From positions 1 to 64,000 of the forward strand of contig CAISBR010000182.1 in assembly GCA_903883645.1 (NCBI GenBank): a stretch of 64,000 nucleotides of DNA, written 5' to 3'. Positions 16,405 to 24,095 of this stretch are shown here, piece by piece. Under the pieces are notes generated by a model, which had not been told where the DNA came from, did not search any database, and saw only the letters and a program-made list of their open reading frames with translations. Position numbers and translations under genes: made by a program. This stretch comes from an uncultured Myxococcales bacterium. GTDB taxonomy: Bacteria; Myxococcota_A; UBA9042. Positions within the stretch are counted from its first letter, which is position 1. Each line of letters begins with the position of its first letter.

Positions 16405-17079
16405 TCAGGGTACATCACCAAGTTCTTCAGCACCGGGATCGCCCACCGAAATGGGCGGCGCCAGCGACAGGGTCAGCGGTTTCTCTTTGCCGGGCACCGA
16501 GACGATCACCTTGTATTGGGTAATCGCGGTCACGCGCGCACCGTCGTTGCCTAGGGCATCGCCGCGCACCACGTCGCAGCGCCCGCCGTCGGGGTCCGTA
16601 AATACGGCCTTGGGTTGCGCCACGCCCGTCATGATCATGAACAGGGTGTAGCGCTCGATCGGCCCCTTGGTCGCGCAGGTATCGGGCAGGTCGGCGGGCC
16701 GCTCGTCGGTGCCGCCATTTTCTTCGACCACGGCCTGCTCGGGCACCTTGGGCCACTCGACTACCTTGGTAGTGTTGTCGAGCGACCAGTTCACCACGCC
16801 GTCGATCGGCTCCTTGGTGTAGTGATCGAACAGGCCCTTGATCGGCCTCCACTTCGCGTTTTCGCCCAGCACCACGTAGCCATCGACCAGCCCGCCACCC
16901 GCCTTGGCCGCGTCACCGCCCGCCAGCTGGTTTAGCGCCTGCTCGGCGTTCTTGGGCGGCGGCTTCTTGGTCTCGCCACCGCCGCCACCGCCGCAGGCCG
17001 CTTGGCTGAGCACGGCGAGCGCCAGCAGCGCGTGAGTCGCTAGCTTTAGCAAATTGTTCAGGACGGCTGATTGCAGCAT
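16405..17079 (-). CDS. pilP: Type IV pilus assembly lipoprotein PilP
   Basis: An inner-membrane lipoprotein that links the PilN-PilO dimer to the PilQ secretin. The hydrophobic leader is LATHALLALAVLSQ with lipobox QAAC, followed by a glycine run and a linker. The C-terminal half carries the PilP-like beta domain (YTLFMIMTGVAQPKAVFTDPDG and VRGDALGNDGARVTAITQYKVIVS), which in other systems contacts the secretin N0 domain. Length is 224 residues, slightly over the usual 170-180. The start ATG overlaps the pilO stop by one base (TGATG), so the two are coupled. The call rests largely on synteny plus the lipobox and the C-terminal strand pattern. Confidence 0.85.
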   Translation of the reverse strand: MLQSAVLNNLLKLATHALLALAVLSQAACGGGGGGETKKPPPKNAEQALNQLAGGDAAKAGGGLVDGYVVLGENAKWRPIKGLFDHYTKEPIDGVVNWSLDNTTKVVEWPKVPEQAVVEENGGTDERPADLPDTCATKGPIERYTLFMIMTGVAQPKAVFTDPDGGRCDVVRGDALGNDGARVTAITQYKVIVSVPGKEKPLTLSLAPPISVGDPGAEELGDVP

Positions 17080-17825
17080 CAGGTCCTCTTCTTCTTCGGC
17101 TTGTCGCGCCGAGCCATGCCTTCTTTGAGCTCGGCGGGTTTGCCCGTCCAGACAAAGGCGTAGGCGGTAAAGGTCGCCCGAATCGTGGTGCGGTCGCGCG
17201 ACATGTCGGCCAGCTCAAATTTCTCGTACAGGGCCGCTTCGGGGCTTTTGTTGGTCTCGTGCTTCTTCTCGCCTTCGACCGGCTTGTGCGCGGCATCGTA
17301 GGCAGTGCGGATCAGGCCGGCGTCGGGCACCAGTGTCTCGATCGTCAGCCCGCGGATGTTGATTAGACGTCGCCCCATGCCTGCATACAAGCGCAAGAAT
17401 TCGATGAGTTGCTGCACCGAGCCTTCCAGCGTCACCTTGATCGGGATGGCGTTGTACAGGTCCTCGCTCTCTTCTTGCAGACGATCGAAGCGCTTGATCA
17501 TCAAGTGGATGTTAGCCGCATCGGCCTGCACCGCATCGATGAACTTGGGGATCTCGTCGGCAGACGGGAAGCCGGCGCGACGCTTCTTGTCTTCTTCGAC
17601 CAGCTCGTCTTTTTCTTTGCGCAGCTTGTCAGCGGCTTCGGCGCTGGCCGAGCTCTTGAGCGTCTTGACGTCGTTGTCGAGCTTCTTGAGCTGGGCGCGC
17701 GCCTGATCGGCCTTGCCAAGCTCGGGATCGACCAGGCCAAAGTACAGGCCCAGCGCCAAAACCACCAAGATGCCCGCGAACACCGCTGCCTTCTGGGCGG
17801 GCGGCAGCTTCATGAATTGGTCCAT
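17079..17825 (-). CDS. pilO: Type IV pilus inner-membrane protein PilO
   Basis: A bitopic membrane protein forming the PilN-PilO heterodimer of the alignment complex. An N-terminal cytoplasmic stub (MDQFMKLPPAQKA) precedes one transmembrane helix (AVFAGILVVLALGLYFGLV, about 14-32). A periplasmic coiled coil (about 38-90) and a ferredoxin-like domain follow; the latter includes VTLEGSVQQLIEFLRLYAGM and INIRGLTIETL. The C-terminal tail is basic (KPKKKRT). The family match is good across the length (248 residues). The gene lies 18 bp after pilN and overlaps pilP by one base. Confidence 0.9.
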   Translation of the reverse strand: MDQFMKLPPAQKAAVFAGILVVLALGLYFGLVDPELGKADQARAQLKKLDNDVKTLKSSASAEAADKLRKEKDELVEEDKKRRAGFPSADEIPKFIDAVQADAANIHLMIKRFDRLQEESEDLYNAIPIKVTLEGSVQQLIEFLRLYAGMGRRLINIRGLTIETLVPDAGLIRTAYDAAHKPVEGEKKHETNKSPEAALYEKFELADMSRDRTTIRATFTAYAFVWTGKPAELKEGMARRDKPKKKRT

Positions 17826-17843
17826 GATTCCTCCTCCCTTCGG

Positions 17844-18917
17844 TTATTCGGCCGCCGGCATTTTGTCGGCCGGTGCAGCTGCTGGTGGGGGTTCGGCGGC
17901 CTGATGGGCTCCGGGCATCGGAGCTTTGCCGTCGTCTTTGGGCAAGTCGCTGCCCGCTTCGGCCTTGGCCGGTTCCGCCTTGGCGGGCTCGGGCTTCGGG
18001 GCTGGGCGAACGTCTTCGGCACTAGCGTCGGTCGCCGAGCCCTTCGCGTTATTATCACCTTGAGTATCGGGCGCTTGCTCGCTATCGTCGGCCGCATCGC
18101 CGGTTGCAGCGCCGGGCAGCGGCAGGGCCAGCTTGGTGCCAATCACGGCCGCGTCGTCGCCCGCCGAGCCACCCGTATCGGCGCCAGCATCGGTCGAACC
18201 CGCATCCGCTCCGGCTGCCGCTGCGGCTTTGTCGTCCGGCTTTTCTGGATTCACCGGCTCAATCAAGTAAATCAATGTGGCCCGAATCGAGAATTCGACA
18301 TACGTCATGCCGATTTGCTCGTCGCGCTTCTTCTCTTGGTACACCAGCTTCGGCTCGCGGAAGTACGGGCTCGACTCCAAGCGCCACTGCAGCTCGGCGA
18401 CGTCTTCGTGCCCCAGCGCCCGGCCTTGGATCGTCACTTCGCCACCATTTTCGTGGTACGAGGTGATCCAAGCGCGGCGTGCATCCCAGCCCACATGCCA
18501 GCCCGCCGCCTCGAACGCGACCAAATCGGCCGTCGGCGTCTCGTGCTGCTGGCGCGGTTGCAAGATGAACGAGAAGTACTGCAACGCCCCGGCCGGGCCG
18601 TCTTTTTCGGCAAAGAGCTCATCGAGCACCGTTTTTTGCTCGCGGAGCTTCTTGATCTCTTCGGTCGCCTGGGCGATCACCTTCTTGTTTTCTTCAAGCT
18701 TTGTCAGTTCAAGCTTGCGCCGTTCGAGCTGTGACTTGGCGCGCGTGGCCTCTTCTGAGGCGGTGTTCATCCACATGTAGAACACAGCCGCTTCCATCAC
18801 GACGAAAAGCACGAACAGCAAGATGCCGACGTTGGGGATGTCGGGCAGGCGCAAGCCCGCTCCGCCCTTACGACTTTTTTGGCCGGCGCCGCCGCCGATC
18901 AGGTTGATGCGAATCAT
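17844..18917 (-). CDS. pilN: Type IV pilus inner-membrane protein PilN with a long low-complexity tail
   Basis: It pairs with PilO and binds PilM through its cytoplasmic N-terminus. The conserved N-terminal motif IRINLIGG is present at the start, followed by a basic stretch and one transmembrane helix (GILLFVLFVVMEAAVFYMWM). A periplasmic coiled coil and a ferredoxin-like fold (about 55-215) follow. Typical PilN proteins stop near residue 200-220. This one continues for about 140 residues of Ala/Asp/Pro/Lys/Glu-rich sequence (for example PAKAEPAKAEAG), predicted to be disordered. The gene is 8 bp after pilM. The tail is unexplained; it could be a periplasmic tether or a lineage-specific spacer. 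Confidence 0.9.
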   Translation of the reverse strand: MIRINLIGGGAGQKSRKGGAGLRLPDIPNVGILLFVLFVVMEAAVFYMWMNTASEEATRAKSQLERRKLELTKLEENKKVIAQATEEIKKLREQKTVLDELFAEKDGPAGALQYFSFILQPRQQHETPTADLVAFEAAGWHVGWDARRAWITSYHENGGEVTIQGRALGHEDVAELQWRLESSPYFREPKLVYQEKKRDEQIGMTYVEFSIRATLIYLIEPVNPEKPDDKAAAAAGADAGSTDAGADTGGSAGDDAAVIGTKLALPLPGAATGDAADDSEQAPDTQGDNNAKGSATDASAEDVRPAPKPEPAKAEPAKAEAGSDLPKDDGKAPMPGAHQAAEPPPAAAPADKMPAAE

Positions 18918-18925
18918 AGTTGCAC

Positions 18926-19981
18926 CTACCGATCTCCCAGCCGGCGCATCGCCAGACCCACCGCCACACCCGCCACGGGCGCCATGCGCTGCAGCATCTG
19001 GGCGTCAAACTTCTTGGGATCGACGACGACGTTGTTGAAAGGATTGAGCGCCCGCACCGTTGTGCCCAGGCGACGTTCGATACCCTCGATGAGGCCCGCT
19101 TGCACCGCTGCGCCGCCACACAAGTAGATCGCGGCGATGTCAGAATTCATTGCGGTGGCCGCAAAAAAGTCGAGCGAGCGCTGGATCTCGTTGATGAGCA
19201 CTTCAGACACGCGACCCGAGATGCGCTGCACTTCGCGCAACACACCCGACATCGACAGCGTAGTCTCTGAAGTGGTCTTCATGTGCTCCGCTTCTTCCCA
19301 CGGCACAGCGAATTGTTTGGCAATTTCGTCTGTGAGCAAATTGCCGCCTACGGTGATGTCGCGGGTGAACGAGGTGGTGCCGTCACTGACGACGTTGATA
19401 TTGATCGTCGAGGCGCCCACGTTAACGAGTGCGACGGTCTCATGGGTCGGAACAGCGAAGTTCAACTCGAAGGCATTGTAGAGCGCAAAACAATCGACGT
19501 CGACCACAACCGGCTCAAGCTTGCAGGCCCGCACCACGTCGAGCATCTCTTCGATCACCGCCTTCTTGGCCGCTACAAGCAGCACATCCATCTGGCCTTG
19601 GCCGGCATGGGGGTTGATGATCTGGTAATCGACGTTTACATCTTTGATATCAAAGGGAATGTACTGCTCCGCTTCCCACTGAATCTGCTCGTTGAGCTCG
19701 TCTGCGGTCATCTCGGGCAGCGAGATCTTCTTGATGATCACCGAGTGACCCGACAGGGACACGGCCACGCGGCGCTCGCGCACTTTGTTCGCCGCAAACA
19801 ACTCGCCGACCCGCTGGGCCAGCAGAGGCGCGTTGAGAATGACCCCGTCTTTGATGGTGTCGGGCGGCAGCATCATGGTGTCAAATGCGAGCAATTGCGC
19901 ACCCTTCGACGTCTCTTTGACGTGGGCGAGCTTGATCGACGACGAGCCTATGTCCAAGCCGACGGCATTTCTGGTCGCCAT
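18926..19981 (-). CDS. pilM: Type IV pilus assembly ATPase-fold protein PilM
   Basis: A cytoplasmic, actin-like protein that binds the PilN N-terminus and connects the alignment complex to the motor. Phosphate-binding motif GLDIGSSSIKLAHVK lies near the N-terminus. A second nucleotide-binding segment, ALVNVGASTININVV, lies mid-protein. SLPEMTADELNEQIQWEAEQYIPFDI is the typical PilM 1C-domain helix. The product is 351 residues from the ATG at 19981, which has AAGGAG about 12 bases upstream; an upstream in-frame start would add 12 residues outside the family pattern. It is the first gene of the operon pilMNOPQ-aroKB. Confidence 0.93.
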   Translation of the reverse strand: MATRNAVGLDIGSSSIKLAHVKETSKGAQLLAFDTMMLPPDTIKDGVILNAPLLAQRVGELFAANKVRERRVAVSLSGHSVIIKKISLPEMTADELNEQIQWEAEQYIPFDIKDVNVDYQIINPHAGQGQMDVLLVAAKKAVIEEMLDVVRACKLEPVVVDVDCFALYNAFELNFAVPTHETVALVNVGASTININVVSDGTTSFTRDITVGGNLLTDEIAKQFAVPWEEAEHMKTTSETTLSMSGVLREVQRISGRVSEVLINEIQRSLDFFAATAMNSDIAAIYLCGGAAVQAGLIEGIERRLGTTVRALNPFNNVVVDPKKFDAQMLQRMAPVAGVAVGLAMRRLGDR

Positions 19982-20306
19982 GCTCGCGCTGCTCCTTCGC
20001 AGGCCGTTGCGGCCCAAACCCAGCTAGGCATCAGGTATGCCTTGGCTGTTTGAGGTGTGGCGCGCCCAAGCCCACCACACTCCAAGGGGCAAGGCTAGAA
20101 GGGGTGGCGCAAGCCGTCAAGAAAAGGGCCAGAACAGACGGCGTGGGCATCGCAAATCGGTGCGGTGTGGGCACCTTGCGCGGCGATGTGTGCAAATCAC
20201 TTGTGCTTGTCCGATCTTCCACGAAGTCGTGACGCCGCCAATCGACCTCTTATGGCAGGTGCCGCGGCGGCGCGCTATGCTACTCGCCCGGCGCCGGTGC
20301 GCGCCG
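19982..20306. other. Divergent intergenic region between pilM and the aminotransferase gene
   Basis: No protein gene is supported here. The region must hold the promoters of the pil operon (leftward) and of the aminotransferase (rightward). I did not find a convincing -35/-10 pair on either strand. Open frames crossing it are arginine-rich and look like non-coding frames of GC-rich DNA. Confidence 0.5.
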
Positions 20307-21653
20307 ATGGCCACTACTATGCCGAATGCTGCTGCATTTTCGGGTGCTGCTACTGCCAGTCAACCCGCTGAAGGTATTGCTAAAGATCGCGATTTGGCGC
20401 CGCTGCGTCCGCCCGTGCTCGCCGATGCCGAGGTGTTTGCACTGGCGCAGCGCTATTTGACGCCCAACTACAAGAATTCGTCGATCGTTTTCAGTCATGG
20501 CGACGGCCCGTGGAACATTGCGACCGATGGCCGCCGTTACCTCGACATGAGTGCGGGGGTGGCGGTCAATGCCTTGGGCCATGGCCACCCCGACTTGGTC
20601 GCCGCGATCGCTGAGCAATCGGCCCGCTTGGTGCACCAGTCGAACTATTGGCACAACCAGCACGCCGCCGTGCTCGCCGCCGATCTGTGCCAGCGCTTTG
20701 AAACGGCGGTGCTCAATACCACCGGCAAGACCGAACAAAGTCGGGTTTTCTTTTGTAATTCCGGCGCAGAGGGCACCGAAGCAACCGTCAAGACTGCCCG
20801 CCGCTACCACGCGCGCATCCTGGGCAAGGCCCGCCCCGGCATCGTAACTGTGCAAGGCAGCTTCCACGGCCGCACCTATGCCGCCATGACGGCTACCGCC
20901 CAGCCCAAGTACCAAGACGGTTTTGAGCCGCTGGTGCCCGGCTTTCGCTATGCCAAGTTTGGCGACCTGGCGAGCATCGCCGCGCAGATCGACGACACGG
21001 TGGGCGCGGTGCTGATCGAGGTGGTGCAAGGCGAGGGCGGGGTGTGCGTGGCTCCGCCTGGATTCTTTAAGGAACTCAGGCAGTTGTGCGACGATCGCGG
21101 CGTACTGCTGTGCCTTGACGAGGTGCAAACCGGCATTGGCCGCACCGGGACGTTCTTTGCCTTTGAGCAAGAGGGCATCGCCCCCGACATCGTGTGGCTG
21201 GCCAAGGCCCTGGGCGGCGGCATTCCGGTGGGCGCGATGATCGCCCGCGAGGCGGTGGCGCAGGCCCTGCAACCCGGCACGCACGCTACGACATTTGGTG
21301 CCAACGCCCTGTGCATGTACGTGGGTCGGGTGGTGCTCGGCGTGATCGATCGCGACGATCTGGTCGGCAATGCTCGCCGGATGGGCGATCTGCTTTTGCG
21401 CGAGCTAAAGACCGCGTTTGCCGGCAAGGCCTATGTCGTCGATATCCGCGGTCGCGGCCTGATGTGCGGTGTACAGATTCGCGGCGACGTCAAAGCGGTG
21501 ATCGAGGTCGCGCGCAGCAAGGGCCTTTTGGTCTCGCTGGCCGGTAGCGATGTGGTTCGGTTGACGCCACCGCTTGTGATTGGCCGCGAGCACGTCGAGT
21601 TTGCGGTGTCCCATCTGCTGGCCGCGGCCGAGCAAGTGCTCGCTAACGCTTGA
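20307..21653 (+). CDS. argD: Acetylornithine aminotransferase-like class III PLP enzyme
   Basis: A class III aminotransferase, most similar in pattern to acetylornithine/succinylornithine aminotransferases of arginine metabolism. Visible motifs: YLDMSAGVAVNALGHGHP near residue 75, FFCNSGAEGTEATVKTARRY, the GSFHGRT motif, LLCLDEVQTGIGRTGTFFAFE, and the PLP lysine K300 in WLAKALGGGIPVGA. TTFGANALC follows. The length of 448 residues is about 50 longer than typical ArgD because of an N-terminal extension. The start is uncertain: ATG codons at 20277, 20307 and 20319 are in frame and none has a clear ribosome site. No other arg genes are nearby, so a related specificity (ornithine, 4-aminobutyrate or lysine-derived amine) cannot be excluded. 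Confidence 0.8.
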   Translation: MATTMPNAAAFSGAATASQPAEGIAKDRDLAPLRPPVLADAEVFALAQRYLTPNYKNSSIVFSHGDGPWNIATDGRRYLDMSAGVAVNALGHGHPDLVAAIAEQSARLVHQSNYWHNQHAAVLAADLCQRFETAVLNTTGKTEQSRVFFCNSGAEGTEATVKTARRYHARILGKARPGIVTVQGSFHGRTYAAMTATAQPKYQDGFEPLVPGFRYAKFGDLASIAAQIDDTVGAVLIEVVQGEGGVCVAPPGFFKELRQLCDDRGVLLCLDEVQTGIGRTGTFFAFEQEGIAPDIVWLAKALGGGIPVGAMIAREAVAQALQPGTHATTFGANALCMYVGRVVLGVIDRDDLVGNARRMGDLLLRELKTAFAGKAYVVDIRGRGLMCGVQIRGDVKAVIEVARSKGLLVSLAGSDVVRLTPPLVIGREHVEFAVSHLLAAAEQVLANA

Positions 21654-21677
21654 ACCCTGTGACTAGTCTGGTACCCT
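21650..21677 (+). promoter_or_regulatory. Candidate sigma-70 promoter for the OB-fold lipoprotein operon
   Basis: TTGAAC (21650-21655) and TACCCT (21672-21677) are 16 bases apart, about 49 bases upstream of the ATG at 21726. The -35 overlaps the stop of the preceding gene. The match is partial and has not been tested. Confidence 0.35.
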
Positions 21678-21725
21678 AATTGCCTCGCCCCGGTGCCGCT
21701 CCGTGCACCGTTTTCTGGAGTGTCT

Positions 21726-22622
21726 ATGCGTATCCGTCTTCTGACCCCGTTTGTGGTGGCTGTTTCGTCTCTTGTTCTAGCTAGCTGCGCCAACACGTCG
21801 AGCGGCGGAGGCGTCGCCGCCGGAACCGAGGCCGACACTACGACCAGCAGCGGCAAAGACACCACGACCAGCACCGGCGGCGACACCGGCACGACCGCCA
21901 AGACCGATACCACGTCGCAGTCGGGCACCGAGAAGTCGATCGTCGATATCCAAAAGGCCTCGGCGGCCTGCACAGGCGATCCGGCCAGCTTTGGCGACGT
22001 CGCCGGCCTCACCATCCGCAATGCGGTGGTCGCCTCGCCGGCGCGCAAGCAGACCACCGACGGCAGCTTGGTCGGCATCTACGTGCAGCAAAAGGGCGGC
22101 GGCCAGTGGTCGGGCATCTACGTGATTGGCAAGAAAGACAGCGAGATTGGTCAAGTGGCCCCCGGCGACGTCATCACCATCACCGGCGACGTCAAGGACT
22201 ACTACTGCTTTACCGAAATGAACAACAAGTTCGCGGTCATCGAGTCGCAGGGCCAAGAAATGCCCATGCCGGTGACAGTGACCACCGCCGATATCGGCGA
22301 GATCGCTGGAAAAGACAAGACCGAGCCCTACGAAGGCGTGCTGGTGCAGTTGCACGATGTGGTGGTCGGCGACGACGCGCTGGGTAGCGACGGCAAGCCC
22401 CACGGCGAGCAGTATGTGGGCAAGACGGCAGACGAAAAGGCGTTGCGCATCGGCTCGTCGTTCTTTGGCGTCTATCTGAGCGACAAGAACGCCGACGGTA
22501 CCTACAGCGAGAAGTACCCGAAGGGCACCAAGCTCGGCACGCTGACCGGTGTGTTGCAGTACAGCTTTGGCGCGTTCACCTTGGTGATCACCAAGGACCC
22601 CGAGAACGTGGTCAAGCCGTAA
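21726..22622 (+). CDS. Lipoprotein with an OB-fold domain like those of exported nucleases
   Basis: The ATG at 21726 has GGAG 5 bases upstream. The signal peptide ends in lipobox LASC. A Ser/Thr/Gly/Asp-rich linker (about 25-65) leads to a domain of about 220 residues. Its segments GDVITITGDVKDYYCFTEM, PVTVTTADIGEI and EPYEGVLVQLHDVVV match the OB-fold module found ahead of the catalytic domain in ExeM/NucH-type extracellular nucleases. No nuclease catalytic domain is present, so an enzyme role is unlikely. It may bind a ligand at the cell surface. It lies 40 bp upstream of the DsbA-like gene, and the two could be co-transcribed. Confidence 0.65.
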   Translation: MRIRLLTPFVVAVSSLVLASCANTSSGGGVAAGTEADTTTSSGKDTTTSTGGDTGTTAKTDTTSQSGTEKSIVDIQKASAACTGDPASFGDVAGLTIRNAVVASPARKQTTDGSLVGIYVQQKGGGQWSGIYVIGKKDSEIGQVAPGDVITITGDVKDYYCFTEMNNKFAVIESQGQEMPMPVTVTTADIGEIAGKDKTEPYEGVLVQLHDVVVGDDALGSDGKPHGEQYVGKTADEKALRIGSSFFGVYLSDKNADGTYSEKYPKGTKLGTLTGVLQYSFGAFTLVITKDPENVVKP

Positions 22623-22661
22623 GCAAAGCCCGGATTTTGTGAAAAGTAACAGAGGAAATTC

Positions 22662-23639
22662 ATGGACAAGAGTAATCTTTATGCCATTGCCGCGGTAGTT
22701 GGCGTGGTGGGCTTTGCTATCGGTCGTTACGATGCCCACGGTCGGGGTGCTCCTGCCGCCGCGCCCGCGATCGCCCAGCCTGGCGCCGCGCCAGCGCCCG
22801 AAGCGCCCAAGTCGGCTGAGAATAAGCCTAGCGAGTCTGCGCAGGTACAGGCCGTGGCTGCGGCAGTTCGGCCCAGCGAGCCCAGCAAGCCCAGCGAATC
22901 GGCCAAGGCGGAGTCGGCCAAGCCCAGCCTGCTCGACACGCAGAGCGACGAAGGTGCAGGCAAGGGCGTCGACGTTACGAAACTGGGCGTATCTCCTCAG
23001 GGAATGGCCAGTCCGTTCATGGGCCCCAAAGACGCTCTGGTCGTGGTCAACGTGTACTCGGACTTCCAGTGCCCGGTGTGCAAGCGCTCGGCCGATCCGA
23101 TCAAGCAACTGGCCGCCGACTTCCCCGGCAAGGTCAAGGTGTATTTCCGCAACAATGCGCTGGCGATGCACGGGCGCAGCAAGCCGGCGGCGCTGGCGGC
23201 GTGGGCGGCAAAGAACCAAGGTAAGTTCTGGCAATACCACGATAAGCTGTTCGCGACGGGACAGCTCGACGACAGCAGCTTGGAGCAAGTGGCCAAGGAC
23301 CTGGGCCTCGACATCGCCAAGTGGAAGGCCGACATGGCCGATCCCAAGTCGGGCGAGCGCCTGGACCAAGAGGCCAAGTGGGCCGAGAGCATGGGCGCGA
23401 CCGGTACGCCCGGCTTCTTTGTCAATGGTGTTCGGCAGGTGGGCTGGGGTTCGTACCTAGCGCTCAAGTCGATGGTGCAGCGCGAAATCGACAAGGCCGA
23501 CGAGCTGATCGCCCAGGGGACGCCGAAGAACCAGGTGATCGCCAAGCGAATTGCCGCGATGGCGACGCAGAATACCAAGGGCGAGGGCGAGACCGCGATC
23601 AATGGCGAGCTTTGGGCCAAGCAGCTGGCGGCGGACTAG
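22662..23639 (+). CDS. Membrane-anchored DsbA-family thioredoxin
   Basis: A thiol-disulfide oxidoreductase of the DsbA/Thioredoxin_4 type facing the periplasm. An uncleaved N-terminal anchor (LYAIAAVVGVVGFAIG) is followed by about 90 residues of Ala/Pro/Ser/Lys linker. The thioredoxin domain starts near residue 120. Its active site is CPVC (C137 and C140) in YSDFQCPVCKR, with the cis-proline loop in GTPGFFVNG. The domain includes the helical insertion typical of DsbA (WQYHDKLFATGQLDD). Length is 325 residues. It could oxidise or isomerise the many cysteine-rich exported proteins encoded elsewhere in the window; that link is inference. The ribosome site is AGAGGAA shortly before the ATG. Confidence 0.85.
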   Translation: MDKSNLYAIAAVVGVVGFAIGRYDAHGRGAPAAAPAIAQPGAAPAPEAPKSAENKPSESAQVQAVAAAVRPSEPSKPSESAKAESAKPSLLDTQSDEGAGKGVDVTKLGVSPQGMASPFMGPKDALVVVNVYSDFQCPVCKRSADPIKQLAADFPGKVKVYFRNNALAMHGRSKPAALAAWAAKNQGKFWQYHDKLFATGQLDDSSLEQVAKDLGLDIAKWKADMADPKSGERLDQEAKWAESMGATGTPGFFVNGVRQVGWGSYLALKSMVQREIDKADELIAQGTPKNQVIAKRIAAMATQNTKGEGETAINGELWAKQLAAD

Positions 23640-23651
23640 CAGAGGAGCGAC

Positions 23652-24083
23652 ATGCGTTATACTTTGATGATCCTTACTCTTTTGTGGTCATCGAACGCAT
23701 GGGCTGGCGACGGCGCCGACTCGCCCGAGCAGATCGACAAGTACACGCGGCAGCTGGCGCAGATCAAGAAATGCGTGCTGCAGAGCGGCGAGATCAAGTT
23801 CTTGCCGGTGCCGTGCAAGGCCAAGCCGACGAAGCAAAAAGCTAGCAACGGCGCCACGCTTTGGCAGTTTACCTACAGCGGCAAAGGCCAGAAGCTGGCG
23901 GGTACGCTGGCGCCTGAGAACGGCAAGCTCACCTTTGCCGGCACTTCGACCTGCAGTGGCGACGAAACCACCGCGTACAACGGCGTCTTGTTTCGCAATG
24001 GTCCCACAAGCTGGTCGGGCGCGCTGAAGCCCAAGGTGCCGTCGTCACTGTGCGGCCCGTTCGACATGACGCTTAATAAGTAG
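23652..24083 (+). CDS. Small secreted protein of unknown function
   Basis: A 143-residue product with a clean signal peptide (MRYTLMILTLLWSSNAWA, cleavage after AWA). GAGG lies about 5 bases before the ATG, 12 bp downstream of the thioredoxin gene. The mature protein has four cysteines and a beta-rich pattern (LWQFTYSGKGQKLAGTLAP, KLTFAGTSTC). No family is recognised. Close spacing suggests co-expression with the DsbA-like protein, possibly as a substrate. It is convergent with the M16 protease gene, only 12 bp away. Confidence 0.65.
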   Translation: MRYTLMILTLLWSSNAWAGDGADSPEQIDKYTRQLAQIKKCVLQSGEIKFLPVPCKAKPTKQKASNGATLWQFTYSGKGQKLAGTLAPENGKLTFAGTSTCSGDETTAYNGVLFRNGPTSWSGALKPKVPSSLCGPFDMTLNK

Positions 24084-24095
24084 CTGAATTTATAT

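Noticed and set aside
20037-20306. N-terminal extension of the aminotransferase to 20037
   Set aside because: The extra 90 residues are Arg-rich with no family similarity, and they occupy the divergent promoter region.
21777-23369. Minus-strand frame of 530 codons opposite the OB-fold lipoprotein and thioredoxin genes
   Set aside because: It spans two real genes on the other strand, both with signal sequences and recognised domains.
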